Source of the DNA: Physella acuta
Taxonomy: Eukaryota > Mollusca > Gastropoda > Physidae
Assembly: GCF_028476545.1 (NCBI RefSeq)
Contig: NW_026731826.1
Location: 186,001-250,000 of the forward strand
Direction: 5' to 3'
Length of the DNA stretch: 64,000 bases
Position numbers and translations under genes: made by a program. The stretch's first letter is position 1. Every line of letters begins with the position of its first letter. Below are positions 46,530 through 60,284 of this stretch, piece after piece. The notes beneath the pieces are model-generated. The model worked only from the letters and a program-made list of their open reading frames with translations. It did not search any database and was not told the DNA's origin.

Positions 46530-49500
46530 GCAGATTTCGGGTCGGTCAGTCATTTTTACATAAGTAAAGACATTGGTACTTTGAGAATATAAAAAGCAAT
46601 ATGTATTGAAGATGTACATTTAATATGAGCATCTATTCACAGAAACATGCAACATTTTAAAGACGATAGAACAGATTCTACATGAGTTTCACTATCTTTT
46701 AATGAACTGTGTCTTGATAAACTTTACATAGAGCAGAACACCATTTTCAACTCACCATTTAAAAAAAATTATAATTGTGTGCTTTTAAATTAGCTACTCA
46801 CTCAGACGTAGAACGTGTTAAGGTTATGTTAAAAACATGGTTCTAAACCATAACCATTATAAACTTAAGGTTGGTGACGATATTATAACATTGGCTGAGG
46901 CCAACCGACGAATACCATATGTATATTCTATTGTAAGACGCGTCTGTGTAGTTAAACAAATTGTTTCGTAAAATAAAACGAAAGTTTAGCTTTTAAAATC
47001 CCATGTTTTGTCGGCGACGTCCGTATCTCTGGTCATCTGGACTACTTAAACCGGAAATGGTACCTGCCGACACGGTCCATCGACCCTACACGCCGACCAC
47101 GTGGGTGGTAGCGGTGTACTGGCCGCCATGTTTACACAGGCGTTTAATTACAGTTTTATTGGTCCCCGTTCTTATCGTCCAACAACAAGGGAGGGAAGTG
47201 TAGGACGTACTAGTCGTCTGTCAAACTTTATCGTCATGCCACGTCTGGGTACATCATACGTGATGGAGGGTGGGGGAGGGTAGGGGGAGGGGGTTACTGC
47301 CGAGCGTAGATTTTCTCGAGGTGAGAGTTATCTCGCGTAACGTAAACAAATCTCCAGCAGACGGCGCTTGTCGTGGGGGTCGTGTAAAAACTCGGACGAT
47401 GAAAGGCACGGGGCGGGTGACTGGAGTGCTACCAGTTTTTTCTTGTGGGATGTTTTTTTTTCAAAGGTCGAAGGTCAACTGTAGGTTACAGTTTGTGCCT
47501 TGGATGGGGGTAAAGAGGAGTGAAACAATTATAAATGTCAAAGGAAAATATGCAAACAAGAATGGAGTAACTATACGAAACAAATCATTTTTTTTCTTTT
47601 TTGGATTAAAGCACACATAAATGAAACATGAAAGTATAATTTGTGATTTAAAAAAATTGTTGCCTGGAAAACTACAATAATTTTTTCCATAAAATATGTT
47701 TAAAATGTATCAAATCTTAACAAAATGCTTTTGAGCTTCTAGCAAAATTGATCAGTGTTTTTAACGGAACAAATATTATCATGCGAAATAAATAATAGTT
47801 AACAAAATTAATACGTCAGCATTTAAATCATTTATTATTTTCTAGATATTTTCTAAGTCTTTTTTTAAATTTCTTACGTGTCAGTCTAAAAAAAAAAACA
47901 GTCTATTGCGATTGTAATTGCCTTTCTAAATATATTTTCTCAGTTTACAACTTATTAATGATAGATCAACAATGTATCACGGCCAAACTCAATGTTTGAT
48001 TTATACACACCTAATCAGAGCTAAACAAATCATAAATTCATATTAAGAACATTTTTTTTTCTTGGAGAGCTGTCAAATTTGAACACGATAAGACAACTGA
48101 GTCTGAGTAAAACGATAATTATCCCCCTTATCATGTCTACGCTGTCGGCCACGTCTAGCGGCCACTGACCGCGCATGTCAGGAAAAAGCTCGGCAGTTTT
48201 GTCCCTTGATCGAGATATGGACGGCGAGTCGACTGAACCCGATGACCGCTAGATATGTTTGTGTACGTCTGGGGTTGTGTGGGGTAAGTTTGTAGATGTT
48301 GAGGGAGTTTGTGGATAGTTTTAGGATGGAGATCGGATAGTAAAGGGTTGGTTGTAGATAGACTGGGAAATGGAGGAATTATAGAAAGTTGTAGATGGGT
48401 TATATAGGAATTGTGGAAAGTTGTAGATGGGTTATGGAGGAATCATAGAAAGCTTATAGATAGGTTATGGAGGAATTGTAGAAAGTTGTAGAAGGGTTAT
48501 GGGGGGCTTATAGAAAGTTGTAGATGGGTTATATAGGAATTGTGGAAAGTTGTAGATGGGTTATGGAGGAATTCTAGAAAGTTGTAGTGTGTATTTGGTG
48601 GAACATTTGTAGAGAGTAGGAGGGGAGGGGGGTATTGCATATATTTTGTGGGATACAGTTTGTTTACAATGTGTTTGGTAAGGGTCTATAGAGTGTGTTA
48701 GAAGGTTTGTTAACGTTTATAAAACGGTGTAAAATGCTATGTGGGGACTCACGGAGTATTTATAAAGTTTTACTGTTTTTAATGTTTACAAAGTTAGGTA
48801 TTTCGAGTTGGTAAATGATTTGTCAAATTTTTTGGTTTTGTTTGGTAGATGGTTCATAAATGTTTTTTAGACATTATTTTAGTTACTTGTAATGAGAAAG
48901 AAATAATGCATAAAGTTTTGCCCATCAGGACTACGGCAAGAGAAATTCTATATAAGTTTTGTTTGTTGAGGTGTGGGGATGATTTTCACAAGAATTAGAA
49001 TTCAGACATGGACCCATCGGAAATTTAAAATCAATGGCCAGCGGTTGACCAAATAAAAATATAAAGACAACTAGGAAAATTTAAATTGGGATTACGAAAT
49101 AATAGTTAAATAAATGAATCATGTCTAAATCCAAGGATTAAATTAATTAAAATCTAAGGCAACTATTGTTTTGAGGAACTAAATACGTGCCCATTAATTA
49201 TGACACAAAATAATTCCTTTTGACTATTTGAAAATCTAAAGATATAAAATTATTTTCTTAAAATTCGAGAAAAATAACTGGGATCAAGCCTTGCTTTTTG
49301 TGTTTTTAGGTGTTTTCTTTTTACAAAAACCACGGTGTTTGTTGTTATTTATAATTTCGTCAACGAAACAATATTAAAAAAAAATAAAAGCTCAGATCAA
49401 TTAGCTATATTTCCTCGCTACACAGTAACTAAGCAACTACAGAAAATTATCGAAGATTCCCGTTTAAAGTATTGATTTTTAATACACGTTTTATGCCAAC

Positions 49501-50100
49501 AAAGCGCGAGGCTTAGAACTAAACTTTTTCAAACAAGTCCAAATATTTACCAGGAGAGTATATAGCACACTCTGCAGCTCCGGATCAAGGTATGTACATT
49601 CTAAAGTAAGAAGCCATCAAACGACAAAATAAAAACGTGACGTGACGGAAGTTTCATGTCAACAGAAAAGTAACTCCAAAGTTACGATACTATTTTCCAG
49701 TGTTTTGTATTTTAAATTGTGTAACATACATTCTTTTGAGATTTAATTTGAATATCTATTTTTTTAAGACTACTCTCGGTGCAAAATGGGAAAAAAGACA
49801 TGTTTTACTTTAATGTTTATAATAAAGATTATTTTCCTTTCAGCCAGCTTAGTACCTACTTCAAAACACTGGCTTGCTCAAATCACGTTAACATAACCTC
49901 AAGTATCACGTGATCAAACTACCGGATGTTGACGATGTATGACTAAACAGGAAGTGACATCAGAGACATGCCACGACGAGACTGGGAGGTTGAGTGGTCC
50001 CATAAAACAAGATGGCACTTGTCGATTAGCCGTACCCACAGAGCCAGAGTTGATAACGCCCACACTGAGTCTTTAATTTGAAAACAAAACGTTACTTCAC
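46530..50100. other. Gene-poor flank; GC-richer patches
   Basis: CpG-richer patches at 47000-47430 and 48130-48260 could be promoter-type DNA for the minus-strand receptor, whose first exon is missing, but no start exon could be placed. 48290-48600 holds a minisatellite, listed separately. Confidence 0.35.
48290..48600. repeat. ~33-bp minisatellite (GAAAGTTGTAGATGGGTTAT)
   Basis: About eight units with GGAGGAATTGTAGAAAGTTG and GTTATATAGGAATTGTGG variants. Confidence 0.88.
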
Positions 50101-50105
50101 TTCAA

Positions 50106-50145
50106 AGTTTCTTTCAGGCATCTCTTAAGGGGGGGGGGGGGGAGG
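50106..50145. mobile_element. MITE family A, single end
   Basis: AAGTTTCTTTCAGGCATCTC followed by a G run matches one terminus of family A. The rest is missing or replaced by the following repeat. Confidence 0.55.
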
Positions 50146-50185
50146 GGCGAGGAAAGGAAGAACGTCTACCAACGACAGAAAAAAA

Positions 50186-50420
50186 CTAATGTAAATTTAT
50201 AAAGTACTAATAACATTGCGCACTATTATGTACATTTAATTTGGCGTTCACTTGGTGTGCAATTCTTTTTTTCTACGAGATTTTATTCTATTTTAAATTT
50301 TTTTAAAGTATTTGAAATGGATTAAAAATCATGTCTATATCCAGAGTTCCCATCCCCTGTTGTTTTATATAAGAAAATTCTAGAAAGTTTAGGGGAGATC
50401 ACTCCCGTTTTATTAAACAT
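50186..50420. repeat. Family D repeat, 3' part
   Basis: Matches 54630-54863 along its whole length: GTGTGCAATTCTTTTTTTCT, GGATTAAAAATCATGTCTAT and TTAGGGGAGATCACTCCCG. Confidence 0.88.
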
Positions 50421-51038
50421 ATCTAATTGCAACGAAAGAATATAAATTATTATTTTTCACATGCATAGGATCTGAAAGTGGTTGCCATTAATAATGGTAC
50501 AGATAACTCTCCCAGACAACCAGAAAACAACATGGGTTAGGGATAACTCTGTCAGTTAGGTGAGCTCCTAGCCATACTGAACGTTGAAACAAAAACAGCA
50601 TATAGCAGTGTTGATATTAAATTGTGTGGTGGGAGTTGGTTAAGAACCTCCAAAAAGGAAACAATACATCTATTACCAGTTACTTAAACGAAATTGTGAT
50701 TATCAGTATTTTTTACCTCTTTGGATAGTAAAAAAACGTACAAATACAGAAATACACTTTTGTTTTAATCTTTGTTTTAGTGCTTTTAAACGCTTGCATT
50801 TATAAATTATATATATTTACATGCTTTATTTAAAACTAGAAAATGAAATTCTGTTGCCTTGCTATGCTGAGGTAAATTACAGTATTATACACACAGTTTA
50901 GAATTTGTCATTCTAGGTTGTAAAATAGTTTATCAAATAGTTTCGTATTGATATTTAGGGTAAATCGTCGTCAAAATTTATTTAAAGAAACTATTTGCTG
51001 CTTTTTAATTTTTACAATTAACATGTGATGCTATATAA

Positions 51039-51255
51039 CAGGGGTCTCCAAACTACGGCCCGCGGGCCGAATGCGGCCCGCAAGGTCCTCTCATCCGGCC
51101 CGCGGAGATCTTTTTGTTCACGGAAAAAACGTTTGTTGGTGATGGCTGAGGAACTTTGCCCAGAAAAATCAAAGATATGTCTGGAAAAAACTGGCCCCCG
51201 AACTGACAATTGATAGTTAATGCGGCCCTCGGACTGAAAAGTTTGGAGACCCCTG
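51039..51255. mobile_element. hAT-like MITE, CAGGGGTCTCCAAAC termini
   Basis: Ends CAGGGGTCTCCAAACTACGG and AAAAGTTTGGAGACCCCTG. The exact 8-bp duplication CTATATAA is at 51031-51038 and 51256-51263. The interior has GGCCCGCGGGCC-type palindromic sequence. 217 bp, non-coding. Confidence 0.95.
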
Positions 51256-52811
51256 CTATATAATAATAATAAGCATTTAAAGAAAAAAAAAACAGTTCAA
51301 TATCTTGACCTGTATTTTCTTCCTGTCGCAAAAACAACCCCCTATTACAAATGTAACGAAACGAAAAATGTAATTTAAAAAGTCATCCATTTTAAAACGT
51401 GGAGGCTGAGCCAACAATAGCTCAGTGACGCGTGTCAGATAGCCAGCAGAAATATCTGTCAAACGACCTTGACAGTCAGTCAAGGACACACAGCATCGGC
51501 TTACAAATCTATGACCAGGTGAACAGCTAAGCCATTAAACCTTTCGGAAATTTCCGTTCTAAATTTATGTAACAGCGACATGTATTATGCGCGGTGCGAA
51601 ATAGATCGGCGCGAAAGGTGTGCACACGGGTTATATATTTTCGTGGTCGTATTGAAGGCAAATCATTATGACAGTGAAGGTTTTGTTTTTCTGCTGTATG
51701 TTCTAAACCTGGGCAGGAAGTAAATCTTTTTGTGAAAGTGGGTTGAGGTCTAAACTGCCCGTATTTGGCCATAGAGTCTCACCTTTGTCTTGAAAAAAAT
51801 AACATTACAGAGGACGTTTATCACAGGTGGCACGTCCCATCGAACCGTGTGCGGCAGGTGATTATATAAACAAACGAGACAAAAGTCTCTTGGAGCAATA
51901 GAAATAAAGTGTAGCTTTCTCAACGCAATTAGCCAAAAAAAAATATGCAACACTTTGAAAGTTTTTTTCCTATCGTTTTATTTTAAACTCGTTACATTTT
52001 TATCTCACTTATAGCTTATATGTTCCCTTAAAACACCAAAATAAACTCTTAATTTATACATATAAATTAACTGCTTTAATACTTAATAAACACGCAATAA
52101 CAGTTCGAGAGTTTGATTAGCGGTAACCGTTATTCCAATACCTTTTTTTAAAAAAAATAAACTTTAAATAATGTGTACGTTATTCACGACTAAGTTTTAG
52201 TTTGTAATTATTTCTGTTTAAATATAAGTCAGTTTGTAGCTGATTTGATGATCTGTAAAATAATTTGTTTGTTCATTAAAAATATTATACACACATAAAC
52301 TTTAAAAAGTAGAAAAAAAAATACTGGTCTGAAAATAGGTTTTTGATTAATTAATAAGTATTTCAACTAATTTTTTATGTTAAAGGCGTAAATTATTCAA
52401 CATCGTATTTATAAAATATATTTGGATCAGAGTTGGTGCAGCGCCTAGCCGGAACGGCTTATTTTCTTTTTAAAATTTACAGACTCCGAAAATTCCGCAC
52501 AAAAAATCCCAATCTCCAGGTGTGAAATGCGCCAGAAAGACACCTGTTGGAGAAAAAAAATGGCAACACAAACGGTTATCTTAAACCTTCAACGGCCTGA
52601 CGTGTAGACGTACCGTTTTTTTTTTCTTCTTAAAGTTTGTTGTTTATTGCTTCAACAACAGGTCATCACGTGATTTAAAGTATAACAGGCACATTGAAGG
52701 AGGTGAAGGGGTAGCCTTTACAGCTTAATTTTAGTCTTATGTAAGGGGTGGGCGAGGGGAATATATTTTAGCTGTAGGTTATGTTGGAGACGTTTCATTC
52801 TTCTTGTTTTA

Positions 52812-53041
52812 CCACCTGTACTCACGTTAGGGAAGGAAAAGTCGACTGGGTATAGTGCTGACTCAATTTCCCGGGGGGTGGGCGGGGGGGGGGGGGTTAG
52901 TGGCGGACACTGATAAAAGTATGTATTTTCTATATGAATTATATATCATTCGTGGGGGGGGGGGTTGGTAGGGGTGGTGATAGACCTTCTTCGGGTAAGC
53001 CCCCTCCCTCTCCGAAGAGATGCCTGGAAGAAAATCTGACA
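52812..53041. mobile_element. S1 SINE fragment followed by MITE family A fragment
   Basis: 52812-52867 is SINE core (CTCACGTTAGGGAAGGAAAA, GACTGGGTATAGTGCTGACT). 52870-53041 is family A without its left end (GGACACTGATAAAAGTATGT, ATGCCTGGAAGAAAATCTG). Confidence 0.75.
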
Positions 53042-53859
53042 AAGAGAAAATCAAATTTCAAGATCGTGTAGTTTTACATCCTATCCTTCTATTCCGACAA
53101 ATGTTGGCACATAAACTTCAACGAAACATCAAAACAATAAAACATCAACTCATCAGAACTTGACATCAAAATATCAACCATCCAAAACACAAGTAATGGA
53201 AGATAACACATGACATATTTTAATTGCTAAATACCTAAAATACACTTTTAATTTGGTGGGAGGGAAGTTCGGGGCGGGGGAGTTTGGACCTGCACCCCAG
53301 TATCATTATTAGCACACACCGATATCCCATCTTTCTAAAATGACATGTACAAAAAAAATTGCAAAGACAAGACGACTGTAAGGGTTAATGACCCAGTGCG
53401 TGTTGCCCCTCCCTCCCCCCCCCCCCGTACTCCGTCACCAATCAAACATCTTCACATTGAGAGGCAACCTCCCCCTCGTGTCTGAAGTCAATTTTATAAA
53501 GTCGCTAATTCCAAAAATGACTCGTTGTTTTTGTCTAGGTTTATCCTTTACTTTGTAACTACTACAGCAGATTACAGTAAGACTTTAAAAAGATTAAGTA
53601 CTTTAAAAGAGGACAGACGTCACCTAATGACGGGTTTGTAAACAAAGGTTGACTGGGTAAATCGCAGGCTTACAGTAGCGAGGTGACTTCCGCCGAGCAG
53701 GATTTAGTGCTGGAGGTAATGTAACCGTCTGGTTGGAAGGTGGGGGTGGGGGTGGGGGGGGGGGGGTCGGATGTCCAACACTTTCCGAGTAATTGATGTT
53801 GTGATGGTATGGATGTGATACTGGCACGACATGAGATTTCTATGGGAGAGTCGGCTCGG

Positions 53860-54150
53860 AGATTAGTAGGTTAGTAGGTTTAGTCGGAGCTAAGTAGGTG
53901 GGTTGTAATTGGGAGATTAGTAGGTTAGGAAGTTTACTGAAAGTCGGAGTTAAGGTAGGTTTGTTAATGATAGGAGCTCAATAGGTTTTGTTGAAGCTCA
54001 GAGCTAAGTAGGTTTGTAGACGATCGGAGCTTAGTTTAATATGTTTGTTGTAACCTGAATCTCAGATAGAAGCTCAGAGTTTAGTAGGTTTGTCGATGCT
54101 CGGAGCTCAATAGGTGTTGTTGAAGCTCGGATCTAAGTAGGTTTGTTGGT
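53860..54150. repeat. Loose GCTCGGAGCTAAGTAGGTTTG repeats
   Basis: Imperfect units of 25-45 bp with GGAGCTAAGTAGGTTTGT or AGTAGGTTTGTCGATGCTCG. Decayed minisatellite. Confidence 0.75.
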
Positions 54151-54196
54151 CTATCGTAATGTTGTAAAGATAATTTGAAGTTAGTGAGGCTCTTTT

Positions 54197-54863
54197 TACT
54201 TTCTCGTATATACGAAGTATAGAGAAAGTATTGTAATCGTGCAAATCTCGACGTTTTACATCTCACTGATACGGAAAAACATAATTTTGCAATCTTGTCC
54301 GTATGTCTGTGTGTCTGTCTGTGTGTCTGTCTGTCTGTGTGTGTGTAAACACGATAACTTGAGTACCGTTACAGCTAGGTTGATGAAATTTCATATATAA
54401 GTATTTTATCAAAATTGTAGATCCGTATCAACTTTTGAGCGATTTCCGATAACCGGAAGTGGTACTTTTCCTACTTTGAAATTTTCAAAAGCCTATAACT
54501 TGAGTACTATTTCCGATAGATAAACGAAATTTCACATGTAAGTAAAAGATCTAATTCTCTACCTTCTTTTAAATTTTGAGTCATTTCCGATGAACGGAAA
54601 TAGTAATTTACGCTACTTCCGATTTCTCAAAAAAGTAATGTAAATTTTTAAAGTACTAATAATATTGCGCACTATTATGCACTTTTTTAAATTTAGCGTT
54701 CACTTGGTGTGCGATTCTTTTGTCTACGAGATTTTATTCTATTTTTAAAACTTTAAGTATTTAAAATGGATTAAAAATCATGTCTATAGCCCGAGTTCCC
54801 ATCCCCTGTTATTTTATATAAAAATATTCGAGAAAGTTTAGGGGAGATCACTCCCGGTTTATT
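54197..54863. repeat. Family D dispersed repeat, long copy
   Basis: Begins ACTTTCTCGTATATACGAAG, includes a GTCTGTGTGTCTGTCTG tract and two diverged repeats around AACTTGAGTAC and TTTCCGAT(A/G)A(A/C)CGGAA, and ends TTAGGGGAGATCACTCCCGG. The last 235 bp recur at 50186-50420. Class not assigned. Confidence 0.75.
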
Positions 54864-55499
54864 TAGTTTGCACACATTAATTGGGTGGCGTCATTAAAGA
54901 TCGATTCTGATGTTACAGAATCGATAATTAGTTTCCGATTTAACTAATCAAATTCCTACCATAACTATTTGCATAGTTTAATTTTAAGAAAAAAAAAAAA
55001 ACGTGATTTAACCATGAAAAAAAAACGTGATTATAATCCTTAAACAAAAACATGCAGTTTAAATCTTATGTCAAAATAACAACAAAAGGGAAGTCTTCTT
55101 TATGATGGAAAAGAGAAAATAGAAAGTTTGGCGCTGAAAAAGAAATACGATTGACTTAGCGTTTTGTTTTTTACATAAACAAACGGCATTAACACAATTA
55201 ATTAGTATTTTGGAGGTGATTAATGCAATGTTTTTTTTTTTTCAATTTTTTTTTCAAACTTCAAACAGGTAAATGTTAAATGGAGACACAAAAGCTTCGT
55301 ATAATGAATATACGAATACACGAAATGTGAATTCATTAAGTCGAACGTTTTAATTAGTCACGACAATTATTCTCACAGAGACAAGACTTCAGTACAGACT
55401 AGCTGTTCGCCCTCATTAGACCTAAATCATTTGCTGTTTTCTTTTAAGTAAAAGAAACAATCTGCGTAGCGCACCGCAAAGCCTTGGTCACTTTGGCTG

Positions 55500-55910
55500 T
55501 CGGCTTTTTGTTTATCGGTAGATTATATAGAGTTATTTAGTTTGAAAGGAGATCTCTTGCTCATTTTGGTCTTTGGTACATGGGTGTCCACATATTTGAT
55601 CGAGTGATTTAGCTTAAAAGGAAACATCTTCGTCATTTTGGTTAATTGGTTACTTGTGTTCCCAGAGTTTAGACCAAGTCATTTAGTTTGAATGTATATC
55701 TCTTGGTCAATTTGGTCATTGCTTTCACGGGTGACCATAATTTAGACCGTGACATTTAGTTTAAAAGTATATCTCTTGGTCATTTTGGTCTTCGGTACAT
55801 GGGTATCCATTGTTAAGACCGAGTCATTTAGTTGAAAAAAAATACATCTCTTTGTGATTTTGCTTATCAGTATATGGGAGTCCATAGGTTAGACCAAGTT
55901 AACTTTAAAA
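55500..55910. repeat. ~65-bp minisatellite (TCTCTTGGTCATTTTGGTC)
   Basis: About six units with CATTTTGGTCTTTGGTACAT, GGGTGTCCA and GACCGAGTCATTTAGTT. The last unit runs up to the possible exon at 55920. Confidence 0.85.
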
Positions 55911-55919
55911 AATAAATCT

Positions 55920-56110
55920 CTTTTGATCCTTGGCGTATTCTTGTAAAAAGGTGGTCACGACTCATTAAGTCAGGAACCAATTTCTTGCCGGCATTCCGTA
56001 GGCGCGAAATGTACTCGTCTAGAATCGTGTGAGTTGTGAATAAAACGCTCCAGTTAAGGTGTTTTTCAGTTAGACCAGAGGTGCGGAGTGTGGGAGGTGT
56101 GAAGACAACC
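55920..56110 (-). CDS. Possible exon, product unknown
   Basis: The minus-strand frame reads LTEKHLNWSVLFTTHTILD, then EYISRLRNAGKKLVPDL, then SRDHLFTRIRQG. Composition and codon choice look more protein-like than nearby frames, and one end abuts a minisatellite as the real receptor exons do. No convincing acceptor-donor pair was found, so it may be chance or a decayed exon. It could belong to the minus-strand receptor or a separate gene. Confidence 0.25.
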
Positions 56111-56281
56111 CAGGGGGATATACTATACCTGTTGTAGTGTGGGGTGGGGGTAATAAAACTCGAGGATAATTCCATAGTTACTGCTCAAAAAGACGCAGTG
56201 TTGTCTAATTGTTCTCTTTGGCGGGTACGACGTGAAATAACGTGGATGGGAATAACAGATTCTACTGGGGCTATTTGAAGC

Positions 56282-56504
56282 CAGTGTTTCTTCCAGACTT
56301 TTTACTCCCCGAGGGGGGGGGGGGCACTTGATATTTTCAATTGTCGAGGGAGGGGTTGCGGACGACAATATTTTCCAGGAGAGGGCGGGCACTGGTAAAA
56401 GTATATGTTTTCTGTATAAATTCCATTTCGTTCGGAAGGGGGGGGGGGGGGGGGGAGAGAAGCGGTAGACCTTCTTTGAGGTGGCTTCGCCTGGAAGAAA
56501 CGCG
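56282..56504. mobile_element. MITE family A
   Basis: Starts CAGTGTTTCTTCCAGAC, ends GCCTGGAAGAAACGCG. Flanks TTTGAAGC and TTTGAAGT (one mismatch). The interior has GTATAAATTCCATTTCGTTC and two G runs. Confidence 0.92.
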
Positions 56505-57069
56505 TTTGAAGTTAGCAGACAGAATTAACAAATTCTACTGGGGTTATTTACAGTTTGAAGACAAAATAATTTTTGTTTAAAATCGTGAAATTTCTATAAC
56601 AAGATCCCATCTATGACGTACGGAGCATTTATTACTAATCATGCATGAGAAATCCAATTAGCTAAAACAAATTTAGTGATTATCATTTTTTGAAGAAACA
56701 AATAAAAACAAAATATAAAAAAGTTAACAGTATAAAATTTGTTGGAGAAATGCTTTATCAGCCAACAGAACTTCACCCAAATATCAATCTGGTTTTTTGA
56801 TATTTCCAAAGTATTTACTACGACGTAGTGACGTAGTTTAAACAGGTGTCTAACACCGGAAGTTTAAGGTCACATTCTTGGACAGAAATCAAAAGTTACC
56901 ACGTGACTTTTATAGATGTTTTGGGTCAGGTCAAGGGACGTGGTTACGGACTAGGTTTAGTACAAAAGTTTGAAAATTCTTTGAAGAAATTCATGGAATG
57001 TAGACTAACGTTATGTTTCGTTCTTTTGTAATTGACGGCAGGAATTGATGAGTGAAATAGTGCCTTAGA

Positions 57070-57563
57070 CAATCTTCTTCTTCATTCTTTATTCTTTATT
57101 TTTAGTGTTAAGTATACGTTTCAACTGGTTATGCCAGAGGCGTAGCGACCCTTCCCGGCGCCCGGGGACATACTTTCAATTTGGCGCCCCGCTCGGGAGC
57201 AAATTTTCGATTTGCACCCCACCCCCTCGAACTTTTCATTTGCACCCCCCCCCCCCTTAAACTTTCGATTTGCACCCCCCCCACTCGAACTTTTCATTTG
57301 CACCCCCCCCCCCCTCAAACTTTCGATTTGCACCCCCCCTTCGAACTTTTCATTTGCACCCCCCTCAAACTTTCAATTTGGCGCCCCCCCCTAAGGTCGG
57401 CGCCCGGGGACATTTGTCCAACCAAGAACAAACTACAAGGCAGCAGTTGTTTGATTTTGGAGTTGACTCTCCAAGCTAACGAGCTTCATCTGCCCGAGGA
57501 GGGTTCGATCTCATGAGTTTTCGGTTTAGCAAGAGCTTAACCCGACTCGACCACGCCAACCCT
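57070..57563 (-). repeat. S2 SINE interrupted by a family B MITE
   Basis: The SINE tail (TTCTTCTTCATTCTTTATTC) is at 57070-57110 and its body (AACCAAGAACAAACTACAAG to ACTCGACCACGCC) at 57419-57563. Between them is the MITE at 57135-57418, showing nested insertion. Confidence 0.75.
57135..57418. mobile_element. MITE family B with about eight internal units
   Basis: Starts CAGAGGCGTAGCGACCCTTC. Its array alternates CTCGAACTTTTCATTTGCAC and AAACTTTCGATTTGCACC, a two-type higher-order pattern not seen in the 31532 copy. It ends at GGTCGGCGCCCGGGGACA without the usual TACGCCTCTG terminus. Confidence 0.8.
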
Positions 57564-58214
57564 TGCTGAGATAATAAAAATATATGATGTTTATACAACA
57601 CATGTTGATAGACATTGATTCCATCCTAATAGTTAGGTCTATCGACAGGTGGTAGTTGATCTGTGTGAAAAGGACAGGGGGTGTGTGTGTGGGGGGGGGG
57701 GGGGGTGGGGATAACCTGGGGTGGGGATGGGGGTAATTATCAAGGAGGTAATTCCTAGACAAAGTTTCTATAAGAATTCCATAGAGGGGTACGACTTAAG
57801 ACAGTGACCTCTTTATGTTTGGTAACATTTTAAGCTGGACCGTTTTTCCATACCATAAAAAAGGCGTTTAACAGTGGAGGATTGAATGGTTAAAGATATG
57901 ATTTCATGCTGTAGGCCTACTCTATGACTGACTTACCCCCCCCCCCCCCCACCTGCACCCTCCCGACTACACAAAGTACAAACAACAACAGTAACCCAGT
58001 AAAGGAAGATAAGCGTTGCTTTAGAGTGGTTTCAAGAAGGAAAAGTTACGTTAGTTTTCTAATGGAGGGAAATCTAAGCAGTAGTTCTTTAAGATTAGTC
58101 AAGTACCTTTTTGACTTTTATAGGGTGTATTCAGGAGGTCTCTAAAAGGGAAGGGGGGGGGGATGGATTGGTTATGTTTGTTTTCCGTTTTGAGGGGAGA
58201 GCAAGTTTAAAGGC

Positions 58215-58215
<1 letters not shown>
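57564..58215. other. No gene seen
   Basis: G-runs and C-runs (57680-57740, 57930-57950) and ordinary sequence. Confidence 0.5.
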
Positions 58216-58790
<575 letters not shown>

Positions 58791-59147
58791 TTATGTAGAG
58801 TTATTAGAATTAATACGACATTCGCCTGCCATTAGCTTGTACTAAGAGAAGCAACAAAAGTCGTTCACGAGTGAAAACAAAATTCCCTCATGCCTCAATC
58901 GATAATTTAACAAATGGTAACTTACGGGTAGGTTAACGTTACAGTGGTATATACTTAATGTATAACAGTTTTAGTTACAGGTGGCGCGGGGGGAGGGGAT
59001 GAGTTTGAATGTTCAGGTCCAGGCGGAATAGTGACGTCATACATGGTGTGATGACGTAAATCAGTTAGCGGACAGTTTGATTAAGATAATCTACTGACAA
59101 TATATTTTTAGTGGTATGTACTGACTGAACTTCAGAGCAATTGTAAG

Positions 59148-59434
<287 letters not shown>

Positions 59435-60284
59435 TGTGTAAGTGTGTGAATATGTTCCAAAAAAAACGAAAACTTGTGGTAAACTTTATTGTTGTTAAAC
59501 GCCATTGTTTCCTCTGGCTGAAAAAACCTGGCACACTTGCATGTTGTGATGGGGCTGATGAGATACAAGAGATTAACTTCCATCTACATCCTGTGTCAAG
59601 TCACACAAAACATTCTCTTTAAAAAAAAATACACACCATGTAATTACTGATCACGGAAAGTAATCACATAAAACGTTCACCTTTAGATGAAATTGTGTAG
59701 GAAAATCGTGGTCGAGTTCATATTTAACAGTCAATTAGCGCACTGAAAGCAGTTTTTTTTAATGCTTTTATCCCATCCACTGCACGTAGCAGCATGCGCG
59801 CGGCAAGCAGAACGTACTCTCGGCCCTGCTTAATCAGAAACGCTTTACCGTCATTAAAAAACAGGATTTGTTATTTAAAATTTGAAGGTAAAAAAAACGA
59901 AACAAAATTTAAATGAAAGCCGCCATGTTTGATTAGATGTGAATCAACCATCTTTCCTGCAAATACAAATTTATTTCATCAACAGCGCCGTGAATGGGGG
60001 GAAACAAGAATTCGCTATTGAAAGGGGAAGGAATTACACGTTCAATTAAGTCTCGGTGAATGCGGCTTTCAGGGACCCGGAGCTGAAATACCAACAGAAT
60101 TAAATCCATTGGTACACAATTCATGCAATTGTGGGGACATTGGGCGAGGTGTTTTCTTTATAAACAAGGTTTCTTTTTAAAAAAATGTTGCGTAACATGA
60201 GGGAAAAAAAGTAACAAATTGTCCCTACGGTTAACTGGTTAAATTTAATGCATGTGTACCTAAATAAACCGATATATACCTTCT

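Noticed and set aside
46806-46860. Donor-like GTGAGT on the minus strand as end of a signal-peptide exon
   Set aside because: The ATG upstream of it meets a stop after three codons and no in-phase alternative was found.
51750-51953. Minus-strand frame with VPPVINVLCNVIFF and a strong donor (AAAG|GTGAGA)
   Set aside because: It looked like an Ig strand, but no acceptor was found and the phase-0 end does not fit the phase-1 receptor exons; too weak to call.
57181-57516. Plus-strand frames rich in Pro and Phe
   Set aside because: Same family B array as at 31532.
59933-60124. 63-residue minus-strand frame
   Set aside because: No splice sites, no recognised motif, and the start lies in ordinary AT-rich sequence.
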